Source: Pampinifervens sp037481935 (GTDB lineage Bacteria > Aquificota > Aquificia > Aquificales > Aquificaceae). Taken from it: 64,000 nt of DNA. The position numbers and the translations under genes are program-made. The first letter of the stretch is position 1. Each line of letters opens with the position of its first letter. The DNA is taken from positions 1-64,000 of the forward strand of contig NZ_JBJXCT010000005.1 in NCBI RefSeq assembly GCF_046159715.1, given 5' to 3'. Positions 16,412 to 25,281 of this stretch are shown here, piece by piece. The notes under the pieces were generated by a model. That model was not told the DNA's origin and searched no databases. It saw only the letters and a program-made list of their open reading frames with translations.

Positions 16412-16421
16412 GGTCTAAAAA

Positions 16422-19400
16422 TCATACCATAGAAATCAATTTCAAAGCCTCTTCCTCGGGCATGGGCTTGCCAAGCAGATAGCCCTGCACATAGGTGCAT
16501 CCCATATCCCGAAGAATCTTCAGCTGTTCCTGGGTTTCCACACCCTCTGCAAGGGTCTCAATGCCAAGGTCGCTGGCAAGCTTTATTAGATTACCTACAA
16601 CCGCCCTCTTTCTGGGGTCTTTTACTATCTCCCTTACAAAGGATATGTCAATTTTTATTTCATCCACCGGCAGGTTTGAAATATATCCAAGTGAAGAATA
16701 GCCTGTTCCAAAGTCATCAAGGGCTATCTTTACACCCGACTCTTTAAGTATAGTTATGTGTTCAATGGCCTTTTCCCTTTCATCTATAAAGACTCTTTCG
16801 GTTATCTCAACTATTACGCTGGATCCCTTTAACTGTTCTGCTATAACTTCTATAAAGCCTCTATCCTTAAAGCTCCTGGCAGATATGTTTATGGATACCG
16901 GCAGCTTGAACTTTTCAAAGAATCTCAGAGCCTCCCTAAGGGCAAAACCTTCAAAACTCCTAAGGTATTTGCTGCTTTCCAGATATTCAACAAAATGCGC
17001 TGGTCCATAAATTTTCCCATCCTTGTCTCTTATTCTCACGAGCGCCTCAAATCCTGCCAGACCAATATCCTCTCCTCTGAAGTATGGCTGATAGTAGAAG
17101 ATGAAGAGGTCTTCCTCCACAGCTCTACTCACAAGGCCTATAGCCAGAGCCGCCTCCTTGACCCTTTCCTCAAATGCTGATTCAAAGAACCTTCTCTCGC
17201 CCTCACCTGCTTTTTTTGCGGAAGACAGGGCTATGCTTGCCTTTTCGTGAAGCTGGTTGAAGCTACTGCCGTCCATAGGGTAGAGGGCTATACCCATATT
17301 CACAGATAACTTCAACCTTTCCCCTTCAAAGTATATGGGTTCGCCAATCACTTCCTCTATCCTGTCTGCAAGTATGATGGATTCCTCCTCTTTGACTATG
17401 GGCATAAAAAGGGCAAATTCATCGCTGGCTACCCTCCCCACCACACCACTCTCTCCAAGTTCATCCTGCAGCCTTTTAGCTATCAGTGAGAGCACCATGT
17501 CACCAACCTGAATACCATAGTTTTTGTTGATAAGAGACATGCCGTAAAGGTCTACAAGGAAGAGGGCACACATCTTCTTCTTATTTATAAGCTCCCCAGC
17601 TTTAAACCTTATGCCGTCAAGGTTCAGAATTCCAGTGGCGGGGTCGTAGAAGGTCAGCTTTTCAACTTCTGAAGAAAGATGAACCTCTCTGGTTATGTCC
17701 CTGCCCACGCTCATAAACTTTACAGTGCGGTTTGGCAGTTCTATGGGGTATATGGTCTGTTCAAGGTAGAATAGCTCACCATCCTTCCTTCTGTTGGCAA
17801 AGGTGGCATGAAATTCTTGTCCAGAAAGTATGGTTTCCCAGAGACTTCTGTAAAAATCCTGCGTGTGGTGTCCGGATTTAAATATTCTTGGATTCTGCCC
17901 GATAAGGTCCTGTCTTGAATAGCCAGAAATCTGGCAGACTGCATCATTCACATAGGTTATAGTTCCATCTCTTTCTGTTATGACAACCCATGATGTGGAG
18001 TTTTCAAGAGCGGACGCGATGAGCTTATTTCTCTGCAGGTCCTCCAGTCTATTCAAGGCAAACTCAAGGTCATGCCTCAGTTCATAAAGCACATCCTTCG
18101 TTTCCTCCTGAAAGTAATAGGGCTCTTCTGCATACATACCAAGAACGTAGACTGTTTCACCCTCCTTTGAAAGTGGAACGGCGCAGGAGGAAAGATAGCT
18201 CCTGCTGAGCATCTCCCTCTTCAGGGCCTCAGCCACATCCAGCTCTGTAGTATCAGGGTTTACGATTATTCTGTTCGCCACGTAAGCTCTGTAAGTTGGC
18301 TCCTCCTCAATAAAAGAGGCTACACTCTCAAGGTATTTTTCACCATCCCCACAATAAGTAACGGGTTTAAAATGCTCCTTTTTATCAGACGCCCCTATCC
18401 ACACAAATCTTATACCCATCTTGCCCACAAGACTATGGCATACTCTCTCAAGGAGCTCTTCCTCGAGAAGCACCTGCGTGATTATCTGATTGACCTCCTT
18501 CAAAAGACCATACAATCTTTCAAGTCTCTTCCTTTTTGTTATGTCCACGAAAAAAACTACACCCGCATAGCTACCTTCATAGAGTATGGTTGAGGAGCTG
18601 ACTATGGTCCATACCAGAGTTCCATCCCTTCTTAAAAGGGGTAGCTCTCCATAATCTATATTTAGCTCTTCTCCTGAAAGCCTTCTCTTTACCACTTTCT
18701 TCACAAACCCCCTGTAGTCTGGATGTATTAGCATATCCACCGCCTGGTAAACATCCATGCCTTTCAACTCTTCAGAAGTATAATCAACCATTTTTAGAAA
18801 GGTCTTGTTTGCGAAGAGCACCTGCTCGCCATAAACAAAAAACCCTATATGTGTAGCCTTTTCAAGAGCCTGAGCGAGGCTTACCCCTGACCAGAGCTTT
18901 AAAAACCTGTCAAAATCCATGTATAGTTTTATGGTTTTCCTTATGTCTTCCTCGTTAGAGGGCTCAAGCTCCTTAAAGGAGAGAAGTGCAGACCTGAGCC
19001 TCTCATACAGTCCAGACCTTACCATGAATATGTGGGATGTATCAAAGATATGGTCCTCTATAATATAGAAACCCTGTTTTTCCTCTTCATCTATCTCATT
19101 CCATGTTTCGTTATACATCACACCAGCATGAACATGACCTTCTTTCAGAAGTTGAAAGACCTCAGGAAAGTTCTTCGTGAAAACAAGTTTAACCCGCTCT
19201 ACATCAAGACCCATGATGGGATATCCTGCAGGCTTCAGGAAGGGTATAGCAACCAGTATGGGTCCCTCTTCTGGAAGTCTGTCTTTTACTACGAGAAAGA
19301 GTCTGTCCCTCTGACCCCTGAACTTTGCCACAGGAAGGTAACCCATCTGGTAAAGCCTTGGAGAGACCAGGGGTCCTGCATAGTAAACATCAAAAAAATC

Positions 19401-19553
19401 TCCCCTCTCTATCCTTATGTACTCTTCCTCATGCCCGCCCAGAACTTCAAAGTTTACCCCCTCTCCGAGCAAATGCTCAAGTTTTTTAGTAAACTCGGAC
19501 CATCTTTTCAGCCCCTTCTGCGTGTCGTGAGGACAAACGGAAAAACTAATCAC
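16422..19553 (-). CDS. PhnD-PAS-GAF-PAS-GGDEF-EAL signalling protein
   Basis: A 1043-residue multi-domain regulator, probably a cyclic-di-GMP phosphodiesterase. Domain order: a PhnD-like solute-binding domain (about 1-215), PAS (about 230-345), GAF (about 350-510), PAS (about 515-635), GGDEF (about 640-790) and EAL (about 800-1043). The GGDEF signature is degenerate (ASDEF), whereas the EAL domain keeps EALVR, EITE, DDFGTGYSSL, a catalytic-loop lysine in DEIKID and EGVET, so degradation is the likely activity. The start is GTG at 19553 and the PhnD domain begins at once, with no signal peptide or membrane segment; the sensor domain would therefore sit in the cytosol, unlike normal PhnD. Confidence 0.88.
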   Translation of the reverse strand: MISFSVCPHDTQKGLKRWSEFTKKLEHLLGEGVNFEVLGGHEEEYIRIERGDFFDVYYAGPLVSPRLYQMGYLPVAKFRGQRDRLFLVVKDRLPEEGPILVAIPFLKPAGYPIMGLDVERVKLVFTKNFPEVFQLLKEGHVHAGVMYNETWNEIDEEEKQGFYIIEDHIFDTSHIFMVRSGLYERLRSALLSFKELEPSNEEDIRKTIKLYMDFDRFLKLWSGVSLAQALEKATHIGFFVYGEQVLFANKTFLKMVDYTSEELKGMDVYQAVDMLIHPDYRGFVKKVVKRRLSGEELNIDYGELPLLRRDGTLVWTIVSSSTILYEGSYAGVVFFVDITKRKRLERLYGLLKEVNQIITQVLLEEELLERVCHSLVGKMGIRFVWIGASDKKEHFKPVTYCGDGEKYLESVASFIEEEPTYRAYVANRIIVNPDTTELDVAEALKREMLSRSYLSSCAVPLSKEGETVYVLGMYAEEPYYFQEETKDVLYELRHDLEFALNRLEDLQRNKLIASALENSTSWVVITERDGTITYVNDAVCQISGYSRQDLIGQNPRIFKSGHHTQDFYRSLWETILSGQEFHATFANRRKDGELFYLEQTIYPIELPNRTVKFMSVGRDITREVHLSSEVEKLTFYDPATGILNLDGIRFKAGELINKKKMCALFLVDLYGMSLINKNYGIQVGDMVLSLIAKRLQDELGESGVVGRVASDEFALFMPIVKEEESIILADRIEEVIGEPIYFEGERLKLSVNMGIALYPMDGSSFNQLHEKASIALSSAKKAGEGERRFFESAFEERVKEAALAIGLVSRAVEEDLFIFYYQPYFRGEDIGLAGFEALVRIRDKDGKIYGPAHFVEYLESSKYLRSFEGFALREALRFFEKFKLPVSINISARSFKDRGFIEVIAEQLKGSSVIVEITERVFIDEREKAIEHITILKESGVKIALDDFGTGYSSLGYISNLPVDEIKIDISFVREIVKDPRKRAVVGNLIKLASDLGIETLAEGVETQEQLKILRDMGCTYVQGYLLGKPMPEEEALKLISMV

Positions 19554-19642
19554 GATACCTCTTCCCCTTCCTTCTTGCGGGCATTGGTATAAATTTTAAA
19601 CCTTCCTGCCTCTGTCATATACCATCACAGTCATTTAGGTCT

Positions 19643-19648
19643 TATAAT
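19643..19648 (+). promoter_or_regulatory. -10 box of gapA
   Basis: TATAAT lies 11 bases before the gapA ATG, with a TAAAAT following it. There is no clear Shine-Dalgarno in the short gap. Confidence 0.4.
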
Positions 19649-19659
19649 AATAAAATACT

Positions 19660-20679
19660 ATGGGTATAAGAGTAGGTATAAACGGATTCGGCAGGATAGG
19701 AAGGTCCTTTTTCAGGGCGTGTCAGGGACATGAAGAGGTTGAGATAGTAGCGGTAAACGACCTGACCGATACAAGGACCCTGGCACATCTTCTGAAATAC
19801 GACTCTGTTCATGGAAGGTTTAAGGCCCATGTGGAGGCAAAGGATTCAAGCCTTATAGTGGATGGAAGGGGAATAAGGGTCTTTTCAGTAAAGGACCCTG
19901 CTGAAATTCCATGGGGAGACCTTGGGGTGGATGTGGTCATTGAGTCCACAGGAGCCTTCACAAGCAGAGACAAGGCAGAACTTCATCTCAGAGATACGGT
20001 AAAGAGGGTCATAATCTCTGCACCTGCCAAAAACCCGGACATAACCCTTGTGCTGGGTGTAAACGAGCACATGTATGACCCTGAAAGGCACAGGATTATC
20101 TCCAACGCCTCATGCACCACCAACTGCCTTGCCCCGACACTGAAGGTTTTACATGAAAAGTTTGGAGTAAAGAAAGGCTACATGGTCACAGTCCACGCCT
20201 ACACCAACGACCAGAGGGTTCTGGACCTTCCCCACAAAGACCTGAGGCGCGCAAGGGCTGCAGCAGTGAACATCATACCCACCACCACAGGGGCTGCGAA
20301 GGCGATAGGTGAGGTCATACCGGAGCTTAAAGGAAGGCTTGATGGCACTGCAAGGAGAGTTCCCGTAGCGGATGGTTCTCTAATAGACCTTACGGTCATA
20401 GTGGAGAAAGCTCCAGCTTCTGTAGAGGAAGTAAACAGAGCTTTCAGAGAAGCCTCCGAAAACCACCTCAAGGGCATACTGCAATACACAGAAGACCCAG
20501 TGGTATCTCAGGACATAGTGGGTAATCCACACTCTGCCATATTTGATGCAGGGCTAACTCAGGTTATAGAAGACATGGTGCACGTGGGTGCGTGGTATGA
20601 TAACGAATGGGGCTATTCTTGCAGGCTCAGAGACCTGACCATTTTTGTGGCTGAGAGGGAGCCAAGCCTTAAAACCTGA
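19660..20679 (+). CDS. gapA: Glyceraldehyde-3-phosphate dehydrogenase, type I
   Basis: NAD-dependent enzyme of glycolysis and gluconeogenesis; in a CO2-fixing organism it would run mainly towards sugars. The 339-residue protein has the Rossmann start INGFGRIGR, D34 in VNDLTD that favours NAD, the active-site SNASCTTNC with C152, and the WYDNEWGYSCR ending. It is followed after 18 bases by two tRNA genes on the same strand, with a TATAAT (20682-20687) in between. Confidence 0.97.
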   Translation: MGIRVGINGFGRIGRSFFRACQGHEEVEIVAVNDLTDTRTLAHLLKYDSVHGRFKAHVEAKDSSLIVDGRGIRVFSVKDPAEIPWGDLGVDVVIESTGAFTSRDKAELHLRDTVKRVIISAPAKNPDITLVLGVNEHMYDPERHRIISNASCTTNCLAPTLKVLHEKFGVKKGYMVTVHAYTNDQRVLDLPHKDLRRARAAAVNIIPTTTGAAKAIGEVIPELKGRLDGTARRVPVADGSLIDLTVIVEKAPASVEEVNRAFREASENHLKGILQYTEDPVVSQDIVGNPHSAIFDAGLTQVIEDMVHVGAWYDNEWGYSCRLRDLTIFVAEREPSLKT

Positions 20680-20681
20680 GC

Positions 20682-20687
20682 TATAAT
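20682..20687 (+). promoter_or_regulatory. -10 box for tRNA-Pro/tRNA-Arg (and probably bioH)
   Basis: TATAAT ends 10 bases before the first base of tRNA-Pro. There is no convincing -35. It is the only promoter candidate between gapA and the bioH-bioC-htrA run. Confidence 0.5.
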
Positions 20688-20697
20688 TTTATATTTA

Positions 20698-20770
20698 CGG
20701 GGTGTAGCTCAGGTGGCAGAGCGTTGGCTTTGGGAGCCAAAGGCCGCAGGTTCAAGTCCTGCCACCCCGA
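20698..20770 (+). tRNA. tRNA-Pro (anticodon TGG)
   Basis: A 73-base cloverleaf with a perfect seven-pair acceptor stem (CGGGGTG with CACCCCG), anticodon stem TTGGC/GCCAA around TGG at 20731-20733, and T arm GCAGG-TTCAAGT-CCTGC. The CCA end is not encoded. The next tRNA begins at the following base. Confidence 0.95.
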
Positions 20771-20844
20771 GGGCCCGTAGCTCAGCTGGACAGAGCAAGG
20801 GATTTCTAATCCCTAGGTCGGGGGTTCGAGTCCCTCCGGGCCCG
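20771..20844 (+). tRNA. tRNA-Arg (anticodon TCT)
   Basis: A 74-base cloverleaf with a perfect acceptor stem (GGGCCCG with CGGGCCC), anticodon stem AGGGA/TCCCT around TCT at 20805-20807 and T loop TTCGAGT. It reads AGA codons, which are heavily used here. CCA is not encoded. It is followed by C and eight T residues that are already part of the bioH reading frame. Confidence 0.95.
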
Positions 20845-21459
20845 CTTTTTTTTCTTCACGGATGGGGTTTCAGTTCAAAGGTTCTCAGTGGAATTCCCTC
20901 TGTAGACCTGCCCTATCATGGAAAAAGCCAGCTTTCTTACTCAGACCTCTGGTCCCTGGCAAGGTCTCTGGCTCTGAAGGCAGAAAGTGGTTCTGTTCTG
21001 ATTGGATGGTCTATGGGTGCAAGCCTTGCGCTCATGATGGCTTACCTTTTTCCCGAAAAGTTCAGGGGACTTCTGCTGATAGGTGCATCCCCATGCTTTG
21101 GTTGTGCATGGTCAGAGAAAAACTTGAGGGCCTTTCTGCTGAGACTTGAGAGGGAGAGGGAAGGGTTTTTAAGAGAGTTCAGGTCTCTTGCCTACCCAAA
21201 AGGCTTTGAAGACACTGTGGATATTGAAGGAGCAAAGAGAATTCTCAGGGAATACATGTATACTGACCTGAGACATATCCTTCCATACATAAGACAGAGG
21301 GTTTTAATCCTTCACGGCGAGAAAGACACCATAGTTCCCCTCTCCTCTGCACTTACCCTTTACAACATGCTGAAAAGGTCTAAATTAATAACCTTCCCAG
21401 GAGGTCATTTCCCGGAGTATGAAAATCTTATCTTTGAGGTTCTCAAGGGCTTGCAGTAG
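20845..21459 (+). CDS. bioH: Alpha/beta hydrolase, BioH-type (pimeloyl-ACP methyl ester esterase)
   Basis: Serine hydrolase that would release pimeloyl-ACP from its methyl ester in biotin synthesis. Visible parts: the oxyanion strand LFFLHGWGF, the nucleophile elbow GWSMGA, the acid in HGEKD and the final histidine in GGHFPEYE, all expected of BioH. The next gene is bioC, its pathway partner, overlapping by 41 bases. The start is unresolved: there is no ATG, GTG or TTG in frame between the tRNA-Arg 3' end and the conserved core. The 5' limit I give is the first in-frame codon after the tRNA (CTT). The nearest canonical codon upstream is a GTG inside tRNA-Pro. Confidence 0.75.
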   Translation, partial: LFFLHGWGFSSKVLSGIPSVDLPYHGKSQLSYSDLWSLARSLALKAESGSVLIGWSMGASLALMMAYLFPEKFRGLLLIGASPCFGCAWSEKNLRAFLLRLEREREGFLREFRSLAYPKGFEDTVDIEGAKRILREYMYTDLRHILPYIRQRVLILHGEKDTIVPLSSALTLYNMLKRSKLITFPGGHFPEYENLIFEVLKGLQ

Positions 21460-22075
21460 CTATGAGGAATGGGCGATTCCTCAGAGATACTCTGCACAGA
21501 GGCTCAAAAGACTTGAAAACTTAAGAGGACCTGTTCTTGACCTCGGCTGCGGAACAGGGCTTCTCAGCGAAGGTCTTGAGGATGTTGTAGGCGTAGACAT
21601 AGCCATTGGTATGGCCAAGGTATACAGAGAAAGGTTTGGCAGAGTGGTCATTGGCGATGCCCATGCCCTGCCTTTCAAGGACAGGAGTTTTGACTTTGTT
21701 ATAAGCAACTTTGCCCTTCACTGGACTGACCTTAAAAGGAGTATACCTGAAGCCCTGAGGGTTTGCAGGAGGCTGTTTCTCTGCGCCCTTCCCGTTGAAG
21801 GAAGCCTTCCTGAGCTCCTTTTCCCCTTCCCAGAAGTAAAGAGCATTCTCAGCCTGCTTGAAGGCAGGGCTAACATAAGGAGCTTTTTCCTTGAGGAGGT
21901 GAAAATACCCTTCAGCGGATGGGACCTGGTGAAGTTCTTCCACTACACGGGCTCCTCTTTCAATCCCCTTTTTAAAGGTGGTATAATCTCAAGGAAGAGG
22001 ATTGAAAGTATGATTTATGAGATTGACAGACCAGCCTTTAAAGTTCTATTCTTTTCCTGTGAGGTCAGAGAATGA
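21419..22075 (+). CDS. bioC: Malonyl-ACP O-methyltransferase BioC
   Basis: SAM-dependent methyltransferase that caps malonyl-ACP so that fatty-acid synthesis can build the pimelate chain of biotin. The 218-residue protein has the BioC N-terminal signature FSRACSSYEEWA, the SAM motif VLDLGCGTGLLSE, DAHALPF and the SNFALHWTDL stretch characteristic of BioC. It overlaps bioH at its start and htrA at its end (ATGA). Together with BioH it forms the classical pimelate-making pair; bioF, bioA, bioD and bioB are not in the window. Confidence 0.88.
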   Translation: MKILSLRFSRACSSYEEWAIPQRYSAQRLKRLENLRGPVLDLGCGTGLLSEGLEDVVGVDIAIGMAKVYRERFGRVVIGDAHALPFKDRSFDFVISNFALHWTDLKRSIPEALRVCRRLFLCALPVEGSLPELLFPFPEVKSILSLLEGRANIRSFFLEEVKIPFSGWDLVKFFHYTGSSFNPLFKGGIISRKRIESMIYEIDRPAFKVLFFSCEVRE

Positions 22076-23481
22076 GGAGGAGAAAGATGGTTATGTTTCT
22101 GACCTTTTTTCTGTGCCTTTCCCTTCTTATTGGCTGTAAGGCACAGCAGGTTCAGAGTGCCAACCCGACCCCAAAAGAGGAGAGAGTAATCCCCTCATCT
22201 GGCACACTTTCACAGTTTGAACAGGAGCTGACAGGTATAGTAGAGGCTGTTTCCCCCTCAGTTGTGACCATATTTGCTACTCAGGAAGTCACAGGCATTG
22301 AAACTCCCTTTCCCTTCCCCTTTCAGGTTCCCCCTCAGGAAAGAAGGTCTCTTGGCTCTGGCGTGATAATAGACTACAGAAAGGGAAAGTTCTACATACT
22401 CACCAACAGCCACGTAGTGCAGAATGCAAGGGCCATAAGGGTGAGGTTTGACAGGCACACAGAAAAAAGAGCAAAGATTGTGGGCATAGACCCAAAGACG
22501 GACGTGGCTGTGATAGAGGTGGACGACAAGGATATACCCAATCCTGAGGGCAGGGTGGCAAAGCTCGGTGATTCAGATAAGCTGAAGGTTGGACAGCTGG
22601 TGATAGCCATAGGAAACCCCTACGGGCTTGAAAGGACTGTGACGGTGGGCGTCATATCCGCCCTTAGAAGGGCGATAGGTATAACCCAGTATGAGAGCTT
22701 CATACAGACGGATGCCGCCATAAATCCGGGAAACTCTGGTGGACCGCTCGTAAACATAAGGGGTGAGGTTATAGGCATAAACACCGCCATACTGGCAGAG
22801 GGTCAGGGGCTTGGCTTTGCCATTCCCATAAACCTGGCAAAATGGGTGTCTGACCAGCTCATCGCAAAGGGAAAGGTTATAAGAGGCTGGCTTGGCGTGG
22901 TCATTCAGGATATAACCCCTGAGATGGCTGAAAGCCTTGGAGTCAGGGAAGGTGTAATAATTGCCCAGATAATGCCCGGGAGTCCAGCAGAAAAAGGTGG
23001 TTTGAGAGTGGGTGATGTGGTGGTTGAAGTAGACGGTCAGAAGGTGAGCGAAGTAAGGGAGCTTCAGTTCAAGATAATGAGAACAGAGCCCGGCAAGGAG
23101 ATAAATTTGAAGGTGATAAGGGAGGGGAAAGAAGTAAGCCTGAAGATACGGGTGGAGGAGATGCCTGAAGAAAGACGGGTGGCAGAGGAGGAGCTCGGTC
23201 AGGCGGAGCTGGGGCTTGTTCTCAGAGACCTTACCCCTGAAGAGGAAAGAAGGCTTGGAGTTAAAGGTGTTCTGGTGGTAAGAGTTACACAGAACAGCCT
23301 TGCCATGCAGAGCGGCATAGTTCCGGGTGATATCATCCTTCAGGTAGGAAACAGACCAGTTTCAAGCGTAAGAGAATTCCAGCAGAGCATAGAGGCCCTC
23401 AGACAGGCAGGAAGAGAAAATGCTCTTCTGCTCGTAAGGAGAAGGGGCAACAACCTCTTTCTTGTGCTGAGGCTGAGGTAG
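22072..23481 (+). CDS. HtrA/DegQ-type serine protease, lipoprotein
   Basis: Envelope protease and chaperone for misfolded proteins. The 469-residue protein has a lipoprotein signal (LLIGC, lipidated C22), a trypsin-like domain with the triad H114, D144 and S222 (NSGGP), and two PDZ domains (about 270-370 and 380-465). Most Do proteases are soluble in the periplasm, so membrane anchoring through a lipid is a noticeable variant. It starts inside the bioC stop codon and is followed after four bases by a sigma factor gene. Confidence 0.93.
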   Translation: MRRRKMVMFLTFFLCLSLLIGCKAQQVQSANPTPKEERVIPSSGTLSQFEQELTGIVEAVSPSVVTIFATQEVTGIETPFPFPFQVPPQERRSLGSGVIIDYRKGKFYILTNSHVVQNARAIRVRFDRHTEKRAKIVGIDPKTDVAVIEVDDKDIPNPEGRVAKLGDSDKLKVGQLVIAIGNPYGLERTVTVGVISALRRAIGITQYESFIQTDAAINPGNSGGPLVNIRGEVIGINTAILAEGQGLGFAIPINLAKWVSDQLIAKGKVIRGWLGVVIQDITPEMAESLGVREGVIIAQIMPGSPAEKGGLRVGDVVVEVDGQKVSEVRELQFKIMRTEPGKEINLKVIREGKEVSLKIRVEEMPEERRVAEEELGQAELGLVLRDLTPEEERRLGVKGVLVVRVTQNSLAMQSGIVPGDIILQVGNRPVSSVREFQQSIEALRQAGRENALLLVRRRGNNLFLVLRLR

Positions 23482-23485
23482 GGAC

Positions 23486-24418
23486 ATGATACCCGATACT
23501 GAGCAGGAGATAATAAACCAGTATCTCAAAAAGGTCTCCAAAATACCTCTTCTCACGCCTGAGGAGGAAAAGGAGGTGGCAAAGAGGGCAAAGGAGGGAG
23601 ACCAGCAGGCTTTCAGAAGGCTCGTGGAATCCAACCTCAGATTTGTTATAAGCATAGCAAAGCAGTATCTGGGTTATGGACTACCACTCTCTGAGCTCAT
23701 AGCTGCGGGCAACCATGGTCTGCTTGAAGCTGCAAAGAGGTTTGACCCCGACAGGGGTGTAAAGTTCATATCCTACGCCGTATGGTGGATAAGGCAGGCA
23801 ATAATGCAGGCGCTCTCTCAGCAGACCGGTGCAGTGAGAATACCCATAAAGCAGTCCCATTTGATAAATCGCATAAGCAGTATATACAGCAGGCTATACA
23901 GAGAGCTTGAGAGAGAGCCCACATCTGAAGAAATCGCCCACGAATACACAAAGGAAGTGCTTCAGAAGGAGCTTGAGAAGGAGCTTGGTCGTGAACCTAC
24001 TGAGGATGAGATAGAAAAAAGAATTAAGAAAGAAGGTTACAGGATAAGCCCAGAAGATGTGGACAAATGTCTTCAGCTATGCAGGGTCCCCCTGTCCTTG
24101 GATGCGCCAGTGGGGGAGAACGAGGACACCTTCTTTGTAGACTTTCTGAGCCAGCATGGCACTGCAGATGTGGAGGAGAGGATAATAAGTGAGGTGCTGG
24201 AGAAGGAAATAGATGACCTTCTGGACAGGCTCCCTGAAAAGGAAAGGAGAGTCATAGAGCTACGCTTTGGTCTTAGGGGTGAGGAGCCAAGGACTCTGAG
24301 GGAGATTGGGGATATACTGCAGATTTCAAGGGAGAGGGTGCGTCAGCTTGAAACAAGGGCACTCAGAAAGCTGAGAAACATGGCAATGAAGAGACATCTC
24401 AAGGATTTTCTCAGCTGA
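23486..24418 (+). CDS. Sigma-70 family RNA polymerase sigma factor, group 2 (RpoS/RpoD-like)
   Basis: A 310-residue sigma factor with regions 1.2, 2, 3 and 4: NLRFVISIAKQY and AVWWIRQAIMQAL of region 2, RIPIKQSH of region 3, and LREIGDILQISRERVRQLETRALRKLR of region 4. It lacks the long region 1.1 of the primary RpoD, and a charged insertion of about 35 residues follows region 3 (EKELGREPTEDEIEKRI). This fits a group-2 alternative sigma. It follows htrA by four bases, suggesting a link to envelope stress or stationary phase, and overlaps truB. Confidence 0.88.
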   Translation: MIPDTEQEIINQYLKKVSKIPLLTPEEEKEVAKRAKEGDQQAFRRLVESNLRFVISIAKQYLGYGLPLSELIAAGNHGLLEAAKRFDPDRGVKFISYAVWWIRQAIMQALSQQTGAVRIPIKQSHLINRISSIYSRLYRELEREPTSEEIAHEYTKEVLQKELEKELGREPTEDEIEKRIKKEGYRISPEDVDKCLQLCRVPLSLDAPVGENEDTFFVDFLSQHGTADVEERIISEVLEKEIDDLLDRLPEKERRVIELRFGLRGEEPRTLREIGDILQISRERVRQLETRALRKLRNMAMKRHLKDFLS

Positions 24419-25281
24419 TGCTCTCAGGTCTTCTTCTTGTAGACAAGCCAAGAGGAATTACCTCTATGGATGTGGTTGAATCAATTAAGAAGCGCTTTAA
24501 AGTCAAGGCCGGACATGCAGGCACCCTTGACCCGATAGCCACAGGACTTCTCCTGGTGCTTGTGGGGGAAGCTACCAAGTTCTCTCAGTTTTTTATCGGA
24601 CTTGACAAAACCTACATAACCACCGCAAAGCTCGGGGAGGTTACCAACACCTACGATGCTGAGGGTGAGGTCATTGAGACAAGACCTGTAGAAGTATCCT
24701 GTAATGATATTGAGAAAATTCTGGAAAAATTCACTGGAAGCCTGCTCCAGAAGCCTCCACCTTACTCGGCAAAGCGTCTTGGAGGGAAGCGAGCCTATGA
24801 GCTTGCAAGGAAGGGAGTGAGTGTGGAGATGAAACCTGTGGAGGTTCTCGTATACAAGGCTGAGCTTCTCAGATGCCAGTTACCCTTAGTTGAGTTCCTC
24901 TTTGAAGTATCCTCCGGCACATACATAAGAAGCCTCGTTCATGACATAGGAAGGGAGCTTTCCTGCGGAGCTCATGTGCTTGAGCTCAGAAGATTAAAAG
25001 CTGGAAGCTTCAGCGTGGATATGGCAGTAGTCTATCAGAGGCTTCTCCTTCTAGAGGATATAGCCGGGCTGTTAATCCCAGTGGGGGAAGCCCTCGCTTT
25101 TATGCCCAGGGTTAACCTTAGTGGTGAGCTGGCAAGAAGGATAAGGCACGGTTCTGCCGTAAGGCTCAGGGAAAGCCTTGAAAGAACCTTTGTCAGACTT
25201 TACGAGGACAGCAGCTTTCTTGGTGTGGGTCTGATTGAGAAAAACACCTTAAGGCCTTACAGACTCATGCAATCGCCCTGA
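24418..25281 (+). CDS. truB: tRNA pseudouridine-55 synthase TruB
   Basis: Makes pseudouridine 55 in the T loop of tRNAs. The 287-residue protein has the family start GLLLVDKPRGITSMDVV, the catalytic aspartate in GHAGTLDPIATG and the PPYSAKRLGGKRAYELAR segment. The start codon overlaps the sigma gene stop (TGATG). The end overlaps convergent prfA by 17 bp. Confidence 0.96.
   Translation: MLSGLLLVDKPRGITSMDVVESIKKRFKVKAGHAGTLDPIATGLLLVLVGEATKFSQFFIGLDKTYITTAKLGEVTNTYDAEGEVIETRPVEVSCNDIEKILEKFTGSLLQKPPPYSAKRLGGKRAYELARKGVSVEMKPVEVLVYKAELLRCQLPLVEFLFEVSSGTYIRSLVHDIGRELSCGAHVLELRRLKAGSFSVDMAVVYQRLLLLEDIAGLLIPVGEALAFMPRVNLSGELARRIRHGSAVRLRESLERTFVRLYEDSSFLGVGLIEKNTLRPYRLMQSP

Noticed and set aside
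20713..20844. Open frame running through both tRNA genes into bioH from a GTG
   Set aside because: The frame lies over two perfect cloverleafs. The peptide it would add does not resemble any hydrolase N-terminus, so I keep only the part after tRNA-Arg and leave the start open.
20862..21149. ATG-started frame over bioH in another phase
   Set aside because: Its product is Cys/Trp-rich and without a recognisable domain, while the bioH frame carries all hydrolase motifs.
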